NCBI GenBank assembly: GCA_022570795.1
Contig: JAKUDP010000009.1
Location: 496,001 to 560,000, forward strand
Source: Sphaerulina vaccinii
Taxonomy: Eukaryota; Ascomycota; Dothideomycetes; Mycosphaerellales; Mycosphaerellaceae
DNA length: 64,000 bases
Direction of reading: 5' to 3'
Of the stretch, positions 1 to 12,076 are shown piece by piece. Each line of letters begins with the position of its first letter. Position 1 is the stretch's first letter. The translations under genes were made by a program, and so were the position numbers. Below the pieces are notes generated by a model. It made no database searches. It saw nothing but the letters and a program-made list of their open reading frames with translations, and was not told the DNA's origin.

Positions 1-253
1 TTCTCGTTGCCATTCTGCGTCGCAGCGCACTCGTGGGTGTCGCCAGGCCTTTAAGCTAATGAAAGCGAAGCCACTTCACGCCGTCTTCTATCGCCGCATG
101 GTCGTTCCCGAATACACCATACGCCAAGCATGAGCCGTCAGCAGTAATGTCCTGTTTCTCGCCTGTCAGCCACCGGCCCCACCCATCTTCCTTTCAAAGT
201 GTGTCCTCACCTTGCGCCTTCCTGAAACCTCATCTCTTCATGACTCGTCACGC

Positions 254-575
254 TTATCGCGAAGCGCTCCAGACGTTCTTCAAGAATCCATCTCTCTGTG
301 TCAGGCGGTTCATGGCATCGTCGCTCTCGCCCATGGCGCGGACGAAACCGCAAAGGGCGTAGACCTGGTTCTCGCCAGTGGCACGGCCGTTCTCGTCAAC
401 CTTTGCGACGGAAAGCTGGACAGAGGCGTGGTCCTTGGCCTTGATGATGCGGTTGGTGGCAGAGCACTTGCGTGGGACGTAGCTACGAGAAATATTAGTT
501 TCTGCAGGCAGACTCGAGGACATGGACTTCGGTGGTCGCGTACAGGTCGACGAGCTCTCCGCGTTCGTTCTCCAT
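254..575 (-). CDS. RPS21: 40S ribosomal protein eS21
   Basis: This encodes eS21, a small protein of the 40S ribosomal subunit in the cytoplasm, needed for 3' maturation of 18S rRNA. Exon 1 is 575-544 and exon 2 is 482-254, giving 86 aa, the usual family length. Exon 1 reads MENERGELVDL and exon 2 continues YVPRKCSATNR. The 61-bp intron starts GTACGC, carries an ACTAAT branch site and ends CGTAG; splicing restores the family motif VDLYVPRKC without a gap. The motifs KAKDHASVQ and RAMGESDD and the C-terminus NVWSASR are typical of filamentous ascomycetes. The ATG at 575 gives the standard N-terminus. The upstream leader (576-640) is pyrimidine-rich on the coding strand, as is common for ribosomal protein genes. 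Identification is nearly certain. Confidence 0.95.
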
Positions 576-1049
576 TTTGACGGACGGTAGTTTCGGGGTG
601 GTGGAGGAGTGTTGTGAGGGAGTGTGCGGCGGAAGTGGATGTCTGTTCGTCTGTTCGTCTGTTCGAGATGCAATATCGGAGGTCGGCGTGTGAGAACGGC
701 ATGGCCCGGCCCGGCTTGGCTCGGCTCCTTCCCTTCCCTTCTTGCACCTTCTTGCACTTGCACTTTCACGCGACATCACTCTCACCGTTCCAACACCACA
801 AGACTCAATTACCACTACAGCCATTGTGTATACGCACTGGACTGATCACAAAGATGTGATAGGAAGAGATGGGCATCTAAAGGACGACGACACATTTTGA
901 AGTTCTATAGCAAGGCTGTTTAGCACGCATCTAGTCCAATTGCTTCACAATCGCCCATCAACTCGCTCACTCCGGACGATGGACCGACTGGGTCCGGAGG
1001 TGGTAGCCACTCGCCAAACCATATTAATCGCATATTGTTGCGAGAGTGC
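576..1049. other. intergenic, eS21 promoter and permease 3' flank
   Basis: No gene is seen here. The part next to eS21 holds short direct repeats (TGCAAGAAGG-type units and a GGGCCG-rich tract near 700-755), which may belong to the ribosomal protein promoter. The part near 850-1049 is the 3' flank of the sugar permease. Confidence 0.5.
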
Positions 1050-2721
1050 TTACTCCCTCTTGATCCGCTGCGATCGCTCGGCATAAGGATCGACCTGAAC
1101 CTTGGAGAACTGTCGGGCAGGAATTCCTTCTTGGAAAAGGATGTCCAGCTCCTCGTAGGAACGATCCTTGGTTTCTGGAAGACGGTAATATGTCCAGATG
1201 GTGAAGATGATGGATGTGCCAGTCCAAACAAAGGCAGTCTTTCCATGCCAGTTCAAGTTGCCCGGATTCATGAAATATGGCTGGGCCACGCTGCCAATGA
1301 CCTGGCAGACGTAATAGCTGATACGGGACAGACAGACAGATTTGTTGCGCAGACGAACAGCCGAGGTCTCCGAAATGATCGCGTAGCAGATCGGTCCCAC
1401 CGTAAGATAATAGATGAATAGCCAAGCCATAGTCAAGCCAGCTTGGGTGTACGACGAAATTTTCCCAGGAGAGGCAGCTGCCAGGATCCCAACGATGAGA
1501 AGAAGGCCGGTCATCATTGCCATGCCCCAGAGATAGAAAGTTCTCCGTCCGATCCGGTTCATGAAACACCATGCGATGATTGTCCCTAGACATGCAAGAC
1601 CAAGGCCACCGACACTCAGCTTGAATGAGGCCGATGTAGGGACGCCAGCTTGTATGAAGAAATAAGTCGCACCTCCGCCCATGGGAGAGCCACACCAGAT
1701 CTGCGCAGCGAACGTCATACAGACTACCTCTGTTCTCCTGAGGTCGACACCCTTGAAGCAATCGAAGTAGCTAGTGCCCGACTGCAATTCATCTTCGATC
1801 TGGTTCGTGTGCTGGATCAATGCTATTGTCTCCTCGGCAGACGCAGCAGTACTACTGGACTTCAGTCTTCGTATTGAGCGCACTGCCTCTTCTACTTTGC
1901 CTTTTCGTACCAGCCACCAGGGCGACTCTGGGCAAAACCATATAAGTATAAAAAGGGGCAGTGGGTATATCCATTGAAGTGCGAAAGGTGTACGATAGGC
2001 CCACTGGGTGGTATTGCTCGCAAATCCCTCCAGTACACCAGCAGATATCAGTTGACCGAAAGCCCAACAGAGGTTGACATATACTGTGAGATGCCCACGC
2101 AAGGCAAGAGAACTAACACATTCCGTCAGTCTACATCCCATCATCGATCGCAGGACTATCATCTCACCATATCTCCGAAGCGTACGCTGGGGCCATAGTG
2201 GCGAACACGCCCCAAGGCAGCCCGCAAAGAAGAAGACCTATCAAGATCATGCTGAGATTTGTGGCGAAGAATGGCAAGGAGACAAAGGCCGCAATTGCAA
2301 CCAACGATGCTAACAAGACCTTTCGGTAGCCATAATGGTGCGTCAGCCAGCCGTTGAGGAAGCCTCCGCCGATAGCTCCTATCGTAGGCGCTGCTCCCAA
2401 AGCCGATTGCCACTTAGCTGGAATCTGATAGCTGTCATCCGATGCCACGTAGGTCCCAAATCGTTTAGCAAACGCGGGCTGGCCGAACAGCGAGTAGATG
2501 AGGACAAGGTCGTAGCCCTCCATGATGATGGCGGTGGACACAGCTACAGACCAGAGGACCGTCTTCGGCTGTTCCTTGATGGCTTGCCATAGTGTTTGGG
2601 CATGCTCTGCAGCAGCGGCATCCCGAGCGGCCTCCAGGAAGTGTTCTTTGTCGTTCGGGATCTCGACGTGTGTGGACGCATCACCCTTCTCGCTGTCGGT
2701 TGGAGGTGTCGGACTTGCCAT
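1050..2721 (-). CDS. MFS sugar permease (maltose/alpha-glucoside type)
   Basis: This is a proton-coupled sugar transporter of the major facilitator superfamily, sugar porter family, in the plasma membrane. Exon 1 is 2721-2168 and exon 2 is 2112-1050, giving 538 aa, normal for the family. The 55-bp intron begins GTGAGAT and ends GTGTTAG; splicing reconstructs YASEICSLALRGHL, the family signature after TM4. Other signs are the EGYDLVLI motif of TM1, GYRKVLL in the TM2-3 loop, PESPWWLVRKG before the central loop, NRIGRRTFYLWG in the second half and PETKDRSYEELD after TM12. These features fit the fungal MAL31/MAL61-like group. It is transcribed divergently from the GH31 gene at 3342, sharing about 620 bp of upstream sequence. 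The substrate is inferred only: maltose, isoprimeverose or another disaccharide are all possible. Confidence 0.92.
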
Positions 2722-3341
2722 GTTTGCAGGAAAGAGTCGGAGTGTGTAAGAATGGCTACATTTAGGGACACACGCTTGTTATGAGTGCCATGTTCGTCTC
2801 AAGCGCCGATGGCTCGACCCAACCCAGCGGCGGTTGCTGATTCTACGCTTTCTGGATAAAGTCGTTTGCCGTCCTTGCGGCAAGTGTTGAGTACGCTGCG
2901 GGAGGGCGTTGCCGGAAGCCAAGTCATTGTTATACGCGCTGCGACACTCCGTCAAACTCACTCCATTACCCCACAAACCCTACGTATACATGCCTGCTCT
3001 GGTACGAGAAGCGCGGCCTGACCAGGAAGCACTGTCCGGCTAAAGAGTCCCTGGCTCGATACATACCAAAGCGGGGTGGCTCGCAGTTGGGTTACCAGGA
3101 CAGCGTTGTACTCGCAGCTTGTGTCACATGCAGCGCAAGGACAATGCTCAGAATCATTGTCACTGTCAACGTGCAGCTTCGGTGCAATCAACACCGCATT
3201 CATCCCGCAGCCTGGCCTCTGGCGTCAATTTACCCGTGCCCAACATGGTCTGGCTGAGAAAGACCTCAACGACTGTCTTGATATATGAGCTCTCCAAGAG
3301 CGGTTCATCGTTCAACTAGCAAGCAATACCACATTTCCAAC
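2722..3341. promoter_or_regulatory. shared divergent promoter region, permease / GH31
   Basis: These 620 bp separate the start codons of two divergent sugar-use genes and must hold both promoters. I find no convincing coding sequence, and I could not pick out a transcription-factor site with confidence. Co-regulation by a sugar-responsive activator is an inference from the layout. Confidence 0.45.
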
Positions 3342-5362
3342 ATGCTCACTAAACAAGACAACAAGCTCGTCTTCCGCCATGATGACCAGTTACTCTGGAT
3401 TGAGCCATGGGGCAACAACGCCTTCCGAGTTCGTTGTACCAAGCTATCTTCTATGCCAACAGAAGACTGGGCACTGGACGAGAAAGTCGTGAGCTCTGCA
3501 GCCAGCATCGAGATCAATACTGAAAGCCAGACCGGCAGCATCACAAATGGCAATATTCGAGCAGAGGTGTCTCGTCGCGGCAAGCTGATCATATATGATG
3601 CTAGTGGCAAGAAGCTCGTCGAAGAGTATCATCGCCATAGAATGGATCTAGAAGATCCCAAGTGCTCAGCTCTGAACTTGCAAGCCAGGGAACTGAGGGG
3701 CATTGCAGGTGGCGACTTCCATGCAACCATGAGGTTTGAATCTCTCGATCCTGACGAGAAGATCTATGGTATGGGCCAGTATCAGCAACCATACCTAGAC
3801 TTGAAAGGAACAGACATCGAACTTGCCCAGAGGAACTCTCAAGCCAGTGTGCCATTTATGGTCTCTTCTCTAGGCTACGGTCTACTATGGAATAATCCTG
3901 GAGTTGGCCGTGCTGTTCTGGGCAAGAATGTGATCAGCTTCGAAAGCTATTCAACCAAATTGATCGACTACTGGATTGTGGCTGGTGATACTCCAGCAGC
4001 TATCGTAGAGGCTTATGCAGATGTCACTGGGAAGGTTCCCATGATGCCGGAGTATGGGCTAGGATTCTGGCAATGCAAACTTCGATATGCGAATCAAGAG
4101 GAACTGCTTGAGGTGGCTCGAGGCTACAAGCGTCGGAATGTACCTCTGGATCTGATCGTGATTGACTTCTTTCACTGGAAGTGCCAAGGAGAGTGGAGCT
4201 TTGATCCGAAGTACTGGCCAGATCCTGCTGCGATGGTCAAGGAGCTCAAAGACATGTAAGCATCCATGCTCGTCATCTGGCAGAGGTATTCCTTGCTAAC
4301 TGTTCCAGGAACGTTGAACTCATGGTGTCCATCTGGCCAACAGTACATCCTGCATCCGAGAACTGGAACGAAATGATCGAGCGAGGGCTGTTGATTCGCA
4401 TCGATCGCGGCATCCGCATAGCAATGGAGTGCGATGGCCAAACAGTCCACTTCGACGCTACCAATCCAGAAGCTAGATCCTTCGTTTGGAGTAAAGCAAA
4501 GAAGCACTACTACGACTATGGCATCAAAGTCTTCTGGCTTGACGAGGCTGAACCTGAGTATGCTGCATACGACTTTGACCTGTATCGCTACCATGCTGGC
4601 TCCAACTTGCAAATCGGTAACGTCTTTCCTCGAGAGTACGCTAAGGGCTTCTACGAAGGCATGGCAGCAGAAGGTCAGACCAATATTGTCAATCTTTTGC
4701 GTTGCGCTTGGGCAGGAAGCCAGAAATACGGCGCTTTGGTCTGGAGTGGTGACATAGCATCTTCTTGGGACTCATTCCGCAGTCAACTCGCTGCTGGGTT
4801 GAATATGGGTATGGCAGGCATCCCATGGTGGACGACTGACATTGGCGGTTTCCATGGCGGACGACCAGACGATCCCGAATTTCGCGAGCTATTTGTACGA
4901 TGGTTCCAGTGGGGTGCTTTCTGTCCTGTTATGAGACTACATGGAGACCGACAACCCAAGACAGGCGGCGACACTGCTCCTGGTGCACCAAACGAGATCT
5001 GGTCATATGGTCCTGAGGTTGAGGAGATATGTAAGAAGTACATTGCCATTCGAGAGCAGCTGAGAGACTATACCCGCGACTTGATGAAGCAGGCTCACGA
5101 GAAGGGCACGCCAGTGATTCGACCGCTTTTCTTCGAATTCCCTGGCGATGCTAAGTCTTGGACCACGGAGACGCAGTACATGTATGGCTCAAAGTATCTC
5201 GTGGCTCCCGTGCTCGCTCCAGAGCAAAGAAAGTCGAAGGTGTATCTGCCAGCGGGTGTCACTTGGGAATCTTGGGCTGGCGATAAGTCATTCGAAGGAG
5301 GGCAAGAGGTGGATGTTGACTGTCCTATCGATGCTATGCCAGTCTTCGTCCGTCAAAAGTAG
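3342..5362 (+). CDS. glycoside hydrolase family 31, alpha-xylosidase-like
   Basis: This is a retaining alpha-glycosidase of family GH31, most like alpha-xylosidases, which release xylose from isoprimeverose or xyloglucan oligosaccharides; alpha-glucosidase activity is the alternative. Exon 1 is 3342-4255 and exon 2 is 4309-5362, giving 655 aa. The 53-bp intron runs GTAAGC, GCTAAC, CCAG and joins KDM to NVELMVSIWP in frame. The nucleophile lies in FWLDEAEPEY (about D383) and the acid/base in WSGDIASSW (about D452). GIPWWTTDIGGF and RLHGDRQP are further family motifs. I see no signal peptide, so the enzyme is probably cytosolic and acts on imported oligosaccharide, which fits the divergent permease. 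The ATG at 3342 was chosen over an in-frame one at 3285 because family homology begins just after it. Confidence 0.93.
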
Positions 5363-6116
5363 CCATTGTACCCTCGTACTCATTCCTCTCCAAGTCAGAG
5401 GATGCCCTCTCAGCAATTATGCTCTCCAGTCTCTCCTTCATGCCCTCTACTATCAATCTGACCTCTTGAAGCAACTTCTGTCGCATTGACTTCTTGGTAC
5501 GTTGGTGCTTGAGCATGGTCTGAGCCGGGACGATGTACGAGTTGAATTAATGCTTGCACTCGATCATCCCACCGCTTATGGAGGTTGTCGCGGGTCGTCT
5601 TCAGCAGATGTAGGACTTCAGCATCGATCCAGCTGCGACCGGGTCCATCGATATAGATCTACCAGATAGAAGCTACTTGAGCATGCAGCAGCTGTGACTT
5701 CTGACCGTCGATACGCGCCTATCATGTTGTCACATGTTCGCTGCCCTCGCGGCTGCTTGTGTTCGAATCCACGATCGCCATCCATCTCAAGGCCATCGAG
5801 GACGTTAGGCAGAGTAGCAAGGAAACATGAAGGCGTTTCGGTGAGGAGCCGGTGTGTAGATCTGCTTGCTTCCGTCATGATGTGAGGACAGTGCACGGAG
5901 AACGGCTGAAGAGCTCGGACACATATGATTCGTAATGCTACACTACTCCTTTCCATTCGATACCACTTAAGCTGAAGTTGGCTCAGCGAGCGGGCAACGC
6001 TATACACAATGCGTCCTCCAGGGACATATACATAAACGCCCACCAAAGATTTGCCACCAAGAGATCCACATCAGACATTAACATATCTTTGAAGCTGGTA
6101 CTCGTGATTATACAGT
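5363..6116. other. intergenic, no gene seen
   Basis: This is the 3' flank of two convergent genes, GH31 and the TBC protein. The open frames here are short and low in coding character, and I see nothing recognisable. Confidence 0.5.
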
Positions 6117-9100
6117 CTATTTCCCTTCCTCCGCAGGGCTGACATTCGTGCTCTTTGACGCTGTTCGACGTTGCCAGAACCAGCCCACGGAATTGACAGC
6201 AGCAGCGGGCTCGCCTTTCTTGGCTACACTTAGCTCAGACTCTGTCCTCTCGTCTGCTGGAGTCACTGTGCCAGATGAGGGTTTTCCAGCAGCGGCCATT
6301 GGATTCGTTCCCTCTACGAACGGTGTCGAGGGCAACGAGAACATTGGGCTTGTGACAGCTTGGCTGGCGAGAGCTGATAGCCTCAAGGTGTCTTGCTCAG
6401 AAGACTGCTTCGCTGCTTCAGCTTTTTCGATCGCGAGCTTGGCTTCCGCCTTCGCAGCCTCGATTTCTGCTTGCATGCGAGCCATGGTCTCTTCTTGCTT
6501 GCGCTTGGAGACGGACAAAGCTTTTTTGACCTCATCGAGCTCTTGTAGTGCTTGTGCTTCTGCTGTCTTCGCATTGACAAGCTCAAGAAGGAGAGCTTCT
6601 TCTGGTACTGCCTCATGTTGTGTTGTGGCGAAGACTTCTTGTGTAGCCAGCGATGATGTGCGTTTGGAGAATCCACGGCGAGCAGTAGGTGCACCAAGCT
6701 GCTCACCAGCTGCCGACACTGGCGATGGGGATGCGATGTCTGAGGGCGAGGGTGATGTAGCGGGAGTGCCATCTGGCGATGCTGGCTCTGTCCGGAATGT
6801 GGGTGGCGCCAGATCGGTCGTGAGTGGCGTTGTGTTGCGCAATGAGTGAGGTCTCGTACTTTGCATGGACGAGCTTGAGTCGCGACGACCGAGCCTGAGT
6901 TCTCGCAAGCCGCCAGGCATGCTTGAAGTGCTGCCTTTCCGGCTCTGTGGATTCGAGATTTCACCACTCTTACTCAAAGTGGGCACTTGTTGCAAGCTCT
7001 CGGCTCGGATTAGTCGCTCCTTGCGTTCGATAGAACGGGTTTGTGCATTGAGCTCGCCAATTTTGTGTTCAAGCTTCTGCCGCGACTTGAACTCATCAGC
7101 AACTCTCTGCCGCAATTCCTTGACTTCCGATCGCAGATCGTCACTCTCGTCCTGTATTGCGGTAACAGCAGATTGTGACGCCTCCAGTCGGATCGCTAGA
7201 TCTCGTGATTGGGCCTCCGCCACAGCTAGCTCCTCTCGTGTCCTAGCAAGTATGCTTCGGAGATGTGCTTTCGTTTCCAGGCTCACTGAGAAGCGAACAC
7301 TCGTCTGCAATCGTTCCTGCGCTTTCTCAACAAGCTCTTCCATTTCGTCCTTTTCCGGAGGCTCCTTGTCTGTGCCGTCTATATTGAGCTGTGTCCAGTC
7401 TCCTACGCTCAATGGCCGGCTGGAAGGCAGTGGCACTTCAAGGGGCGACTGGTTGCGCGGCGGAGGGGGCATTGTTCTTCGTCGGTCGCTCTTGTCCTTA
7501 CGCATTTTGCCAACCATTTGTCTCATGACTTTGTGATCATCACTTCTCTCCTCACGTTCCTTCTGCAACATTGCCGCAAGCTGTGCCTGTTCTCGCTGCA
7601 TCTCGCTCATGGCTGTCAGCAAGTCTTCAATTTGAGCCTGCAGATCTCGTTGTTGTGAGACGAGCAGACTCGTCGATTGTGGATACATTGAGTCCGCTTT
7701 TGACTTTGTGCTGACGCTGTCGGCAATGCTCTCACGCATAGTGTGATCGTGAGCGAGGGGCGTGTCAGGGTCTGTGATGATGGTTGATGCTATGCTTACA
7801 GCACTGGAGCCATTTGTCGAGCCACTGTCTCCACTGCTTGAACTGTCATGCGCGTCGTGAATGTCGGCCTTGCTAGGACTGCGTCTGAGGAACGTTGTCG
7901 GCCTTCCAAAGAAGCCAACACGCGACTTGTCGGCCGTCTCAGGTGATAGTGTCGTTGTGCTTGCGTTGTGCGCATGATTTGCCATTGGCTTACTTGGTGT
8001 GGCAGCATGGCCAGGTGCCCAGATTCGTCCTAGAAAGCCAGATGCTGCAGCCTGTACAGTTGGGAGGAAGCCAGCGCTCTGTCCTACAGCCTCTGAGGAC
8101 TGTTTCTCGAACTCTTTCTCCAGCTCGGCTAGTCTGGCGAAAGTGACAATGTCGCCAAGTGAGGTGAAGTCGTCCACCAGCTCGTCTGCATCTCCAGCAT
8201 AGCAGTCCCATATCTCGCGACCAAGAAGCAGACTCATGACTTCTTCAAATTCTTCCGTTGCGAGCATTCTCTCCTCGTGCCGCCTCATCAAGGCAAGAGC
8301 GACTCGCATGACCGTCTCATTTGCACCTTCTGCAAAGATCACATCGTATATGCGGAACAACAAGCTCAGAGGGCATGTTACCGCAAAGCATGATAAGAAC
8401 CATTGTGATAGATATGCTGGCTCAATGCCGTGGTTCGCGAGATGTTCGTGCAGCTTGGGATGGTGTTGCTTCAGAAGTGCTGAGAACTGGTAAATTCGCA
8501 TGTGGAGGCCAGAAAGTGAAGGCAGGAACGAGGCGCGCAACGAGAAGTGCTCCATCAGTCTGTAAAAGTCAGTACCGCCACTATCGGGTGTAAATGTGAT
8601 GACAACTCACCGAACGAGCACACAGAACGCGTCCCGCTCACCCATGTTCATGAGTAGCGGGCCCACCAAGAAGCCCAGCCCCTGACAGTAGCCAATGTCT
8701 TTGTCGTGCAGCGAGAAGCACTTTAGGACTCGTCCTAGCATCTTCTGGCCTTCTCCTTCTGCATCCCGGAATAGCTCCACACCCGGAAAGCTGCGACCCA
8801 CATCCTTGTTGATGATGCCCTCATATGGACTCTTCTCGTGGATCAGCTTCTCATACGAGTCTTCTAGATCTCTGTCTCTCGCGCCTGACATTGATGTCCA
8901 GACCACACCTCTCAGTGGTGGTGGCACACCAGATCTTATCTTGGTGGTCGTCAGCGTGGGGAGACGCAATGCTGTGCTAGAGTAGTCCTGGACGAGCGCC
9001 ACCCAGAACTCAAGCTCGGTCATTGGTGGGGCTTCATCCGGCGAAGGAGGAAGTCCAGTGTCTGAAGCAAGACTGTAGCGGATCGAAGGCGTCTCGCTGG

Positions 9101-10094
9101 TAGCCACGAGCCTCTTAAGCTGGGCCATGCTCGGCGGTCGACTATACGCTCGTGTCTTGCGACGTAGTGGCTTACTTGCTGAAGCCTTGGGATCTGCTGC
9201 GAACTTTGCATTCTCCTGCTCCAGTCTCGCCAGCAGGAAGGCTGTGGCATCGTCTTCCGCGCCCTCTTGGGCAGCCTTGTCCTCTTTCTCTTGCTCCTCA
9301 GTCTTATCTAGTGCTTGCCAGTCCACCTGCACATCTTCTCCTGAGCTGTCACTGGTGCGATTGTGAGGGTCCACACTGCTACTCCTGCTTATATTTCTGC
9401 TGGAAGGCGTGAGGGGCGAGTGCTCTAGGATGTCGATGCTGTCCAGTGTAGCAACACTAGGACGATGTGAGAGCGTGTAGTCGTGTGGAATGATGTCGGT
9501 ATTCCTCCTCCAGTTGTCCATGTCTTTGTTCCCCTGACCCAGCTCCATAGCGGACATGGGAGGATCTTTGTTGTCGTCGTCAGTGTCGAAGAGTGTAGTA
9601 GGCTGATCTGGCGCAGCGAACTTGTTCTGCAAGATGTCTAGACTGCTGACTTTTCGTAGATGTCTCCTAGCACCATTCACGCTCACGCGTGGAGTGGCCA
9701 AGACATCTTCTATAGTCTCGCTGCTGAGGTTGTTCCAGTCCATGGACGTGTCGGAGAGGGCAAAACTCGCCATTGAGTCGCGTGTCATGTCATGGGGAGT
9801 CGTCGGCGTTCGAGGGCCCGTCGGTGTCTCTGGTTGGGGAGAAGCTGACAAGGCGCGATCGTCGAGGGGTTCGTCATGGACGGTGATGGTCTCGACGAAG
9901 ATGGGCTTGGTCACTTCTTGCGTGGGTGTCGAGGCCGTGTCGCTGCTGTCGCTGGTCTCGCTGGTCGTGCTGTGCTGCGGAGTCGTCGGCCTCTCCTGAT
10001 CGTTCTCCTGCTGCTGTCCCTGCTCTCTCTCCTTCTCAATCCCCTTGTTGATTATACTCGCAGCCTCCATCACTGCCACCGCGTCGTCTGCCAT
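6117..10094 (-). CDS. TBC-domain Rab GTPase-activating protein
   Basis: This is a Rab GTPase-activating protein that speeds GTP hydrolysis on a Rab GTPase in vesicle traffic (Gyp5/Evi5-like group). Exon 1 is 10094-8611 and exon 2 is 8559-6117, giving 1,308 aa. The 51-bp intron (GTGAGT, TACTGAC, ACAG) lies inside the TBC domain and joins CVLV to RLMEHFSLR. The N-terminal third is polar and Ser/Thr/Glu-rich, as in regulated linkers. The TBC domain starts at PLRGVVWTSM. It carries the arginine-finger motif INKDVGRSFPG and the glutamine-finger motif IGYCQGLGFL, so both catalytic residues are present. The C-terminal half has long coiled-coil segments rich in Glu, Gln, Lys and Arg, followed by low-complexity Ser/Pro sequence. 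Family identity is firm; the target Rab is not shown by the sequence. Confidence 0.92.
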
Positions 10095-12076
10095 CGTTCT
10101 TCGTCTTCTCGACTCTCGTGAGCTCTGGACCAGCCTGAGCCCCTAGCGTCTCTGCAAGGATGTGCGGTGGTCAATGCAGTACTAGTCCTTTCTGTCTTCA
10201 ATGGATGATCCCTCTCGCTGCTATTGAACAGAACAAAGAAACAATAAACGAATGAATGGTCGTGTCCAGCAGCCGAATGAATGCAGACTGTTAGGCACAA
10301 GCACACCGCACACTTCTGTCTAGCAGAGGAAGAGACAATTCATCAAAGGGAACGTGAAACACTGCATCTTGCATCCTGAGATGCTAGCGCCGACTAGACA
10401 CATTTGGAGGTGCCCCTTGAAGCTTATCGCGCTGTCACATGTTCCAGGAGCGCGTCTTTCGCGACCATCTTCATCAAACTCTCGTTCATCATCCCTTCTT
10501 TATCACACCTCCATCCATCCGCCTGTCGACCTCGTTGGTTTGCCCCGTCTTATCGTGCCACGGTCAGCGTTTGCGCCAGTATAGATATGCTGCCTTGGTC
10601 GCAACCATCTGCAACTCAGGAGTACACCGATCCGCGACAATGTCTAGGTGACGAAACATCGACATTCAACACCGCTATGGTACAGTCCTTCTGGCACGAC
10701 ATTTTCAAGTTGACAGTCGTCGCTGGACGGAGGGCATTGCACGCACCTCGAGCGCCTAGTACCCAAGGGATCACCGACCATGCCTGATCATTGTCTAACA
10801 TCTCCGGCCTACGATCTGAAGACATCATGAAGCGAGAGTCTGCCTGAAATGCTGGCCATCAGCAAGCCTCCGCTCCCAGGAGTTGCACTGTGCTCAAGGA
10901 CAGAGTAACACATTCCAGGATCTACTCGGATCTGGCTTCTCGGATTCTGCTCAAAGTTACTCGTTGTACAATCATGCTCTCTCTATTCCGATCGCCGACT
11001 GTGCTACCTCCCTTCATGTCGTTTCCACGAGCCAGTTGCGCAAGCAAACGGAGAAGATTGCGAGATCAGATATTGGACGCGATTCAAGAGGACCATGATC
11101 CGAATGGATCTTCCTCTGAGCTTGAGTCTGACCATTTCCGTTCACACGAGATTGTGAACGATATCGTGGCCACTACCGCTACAGCATGCGAGCTGTGCTC
11201 AGCAGTATCTAAACGGTCCCTTTCACCCTGATGATGTCTGTAGCGACAATTCCACACGTTGGCAGCTTTACGAAAAGCCATACCAAGACTGACCTTGCGA
11301 ACATCACGTCAGCCGGGCTCCGGCGTCATCTACATATATCTAACGCAATTTGTAGACACTTGAAAGCTTGAGGACTATCTACATACCATGATCCGACCTG
11401 AATGACTGCGCTCATGGCTACCAGAGCCTGTCTTCGGTCGATTCCAAGACCTCTTCTCCCTGCTTGGCGCAGCTGGACTACTCGTCATTCAAGACATTCT
11501 CGGCTACAAGACGTCACAAATCACGCACTCCTTCCTCCACGAAACGAAGCCACGAACAACCGCACTTGGTGGCGCGATTTCCAGTTCATCCTCTACTGAA
11601 TTGGTGGCACTAGTCGAATTCACCGCAGGTGACCTGTATTGCCAAGAATAAATGGCCACGGACAGAGACATGAGCAAGACAGCAGCAGGCTGAACGATAC
11701 TTCCACCATCTGCACGAGTCGAACATGACGCATCACGAAATCGACTTGACTGTCCAGGCCCTAGGACAGACCTAAGGACGCGATGTTACCTGCGCATGAT
11801 GGTGCCAGACCTTCTGGCTCACTCCTTGCAACCCCAAAGTTTAATCTGGCTCACTCGCCTGTACCAGGGCATACACACGAGGGCATGCGAAAGATTACTA
11901 ATAGTCCCGAGAAGCCATATATGTACCGATTCATATTACTCTTCTGCTACGACTGGCTCTAAACAATGACAAGATACCTACCCTCGCTTGTACTATAAGC
12001 ATGGCTGTGCTGTCGCAATAGGAACCACAATCATTGAGGAACCATCAGCACAACGCATGCAAATACTTTACTGGAA
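10095..12076. other. long intergenic region, no supported gene
   Basis: Almost 2 kb separate the divergent TBC and hydrolase genes. Several open frames of 60-127 codons exist, but none resembles a known family. The best of them is a frame from an ATG at 10974 to 11231 with a basic segment (SKRRRLRDQ), which is too weak to call. A long 5' leader, a noncoding RNA or an undetected short multi-exon gene is possible. Confidence 0.4.

Noticed and set aside
5755..5785. B-box-like GTTCGAATCC
   Set aside because: There is no A box 30-90 bp upstream and no terminator; it is probably chance.
5618..6046. Minus-strand open frame of 142 codons
   Set aside because: The amino-acid composition is not protein-like, and it lies in the 3' flank of two convergent genes.
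10974..11231. Open frame with a basic segment
   Set aside because: It is 86 codons, with no family, no intron signals and no conserved start context that I could identify.
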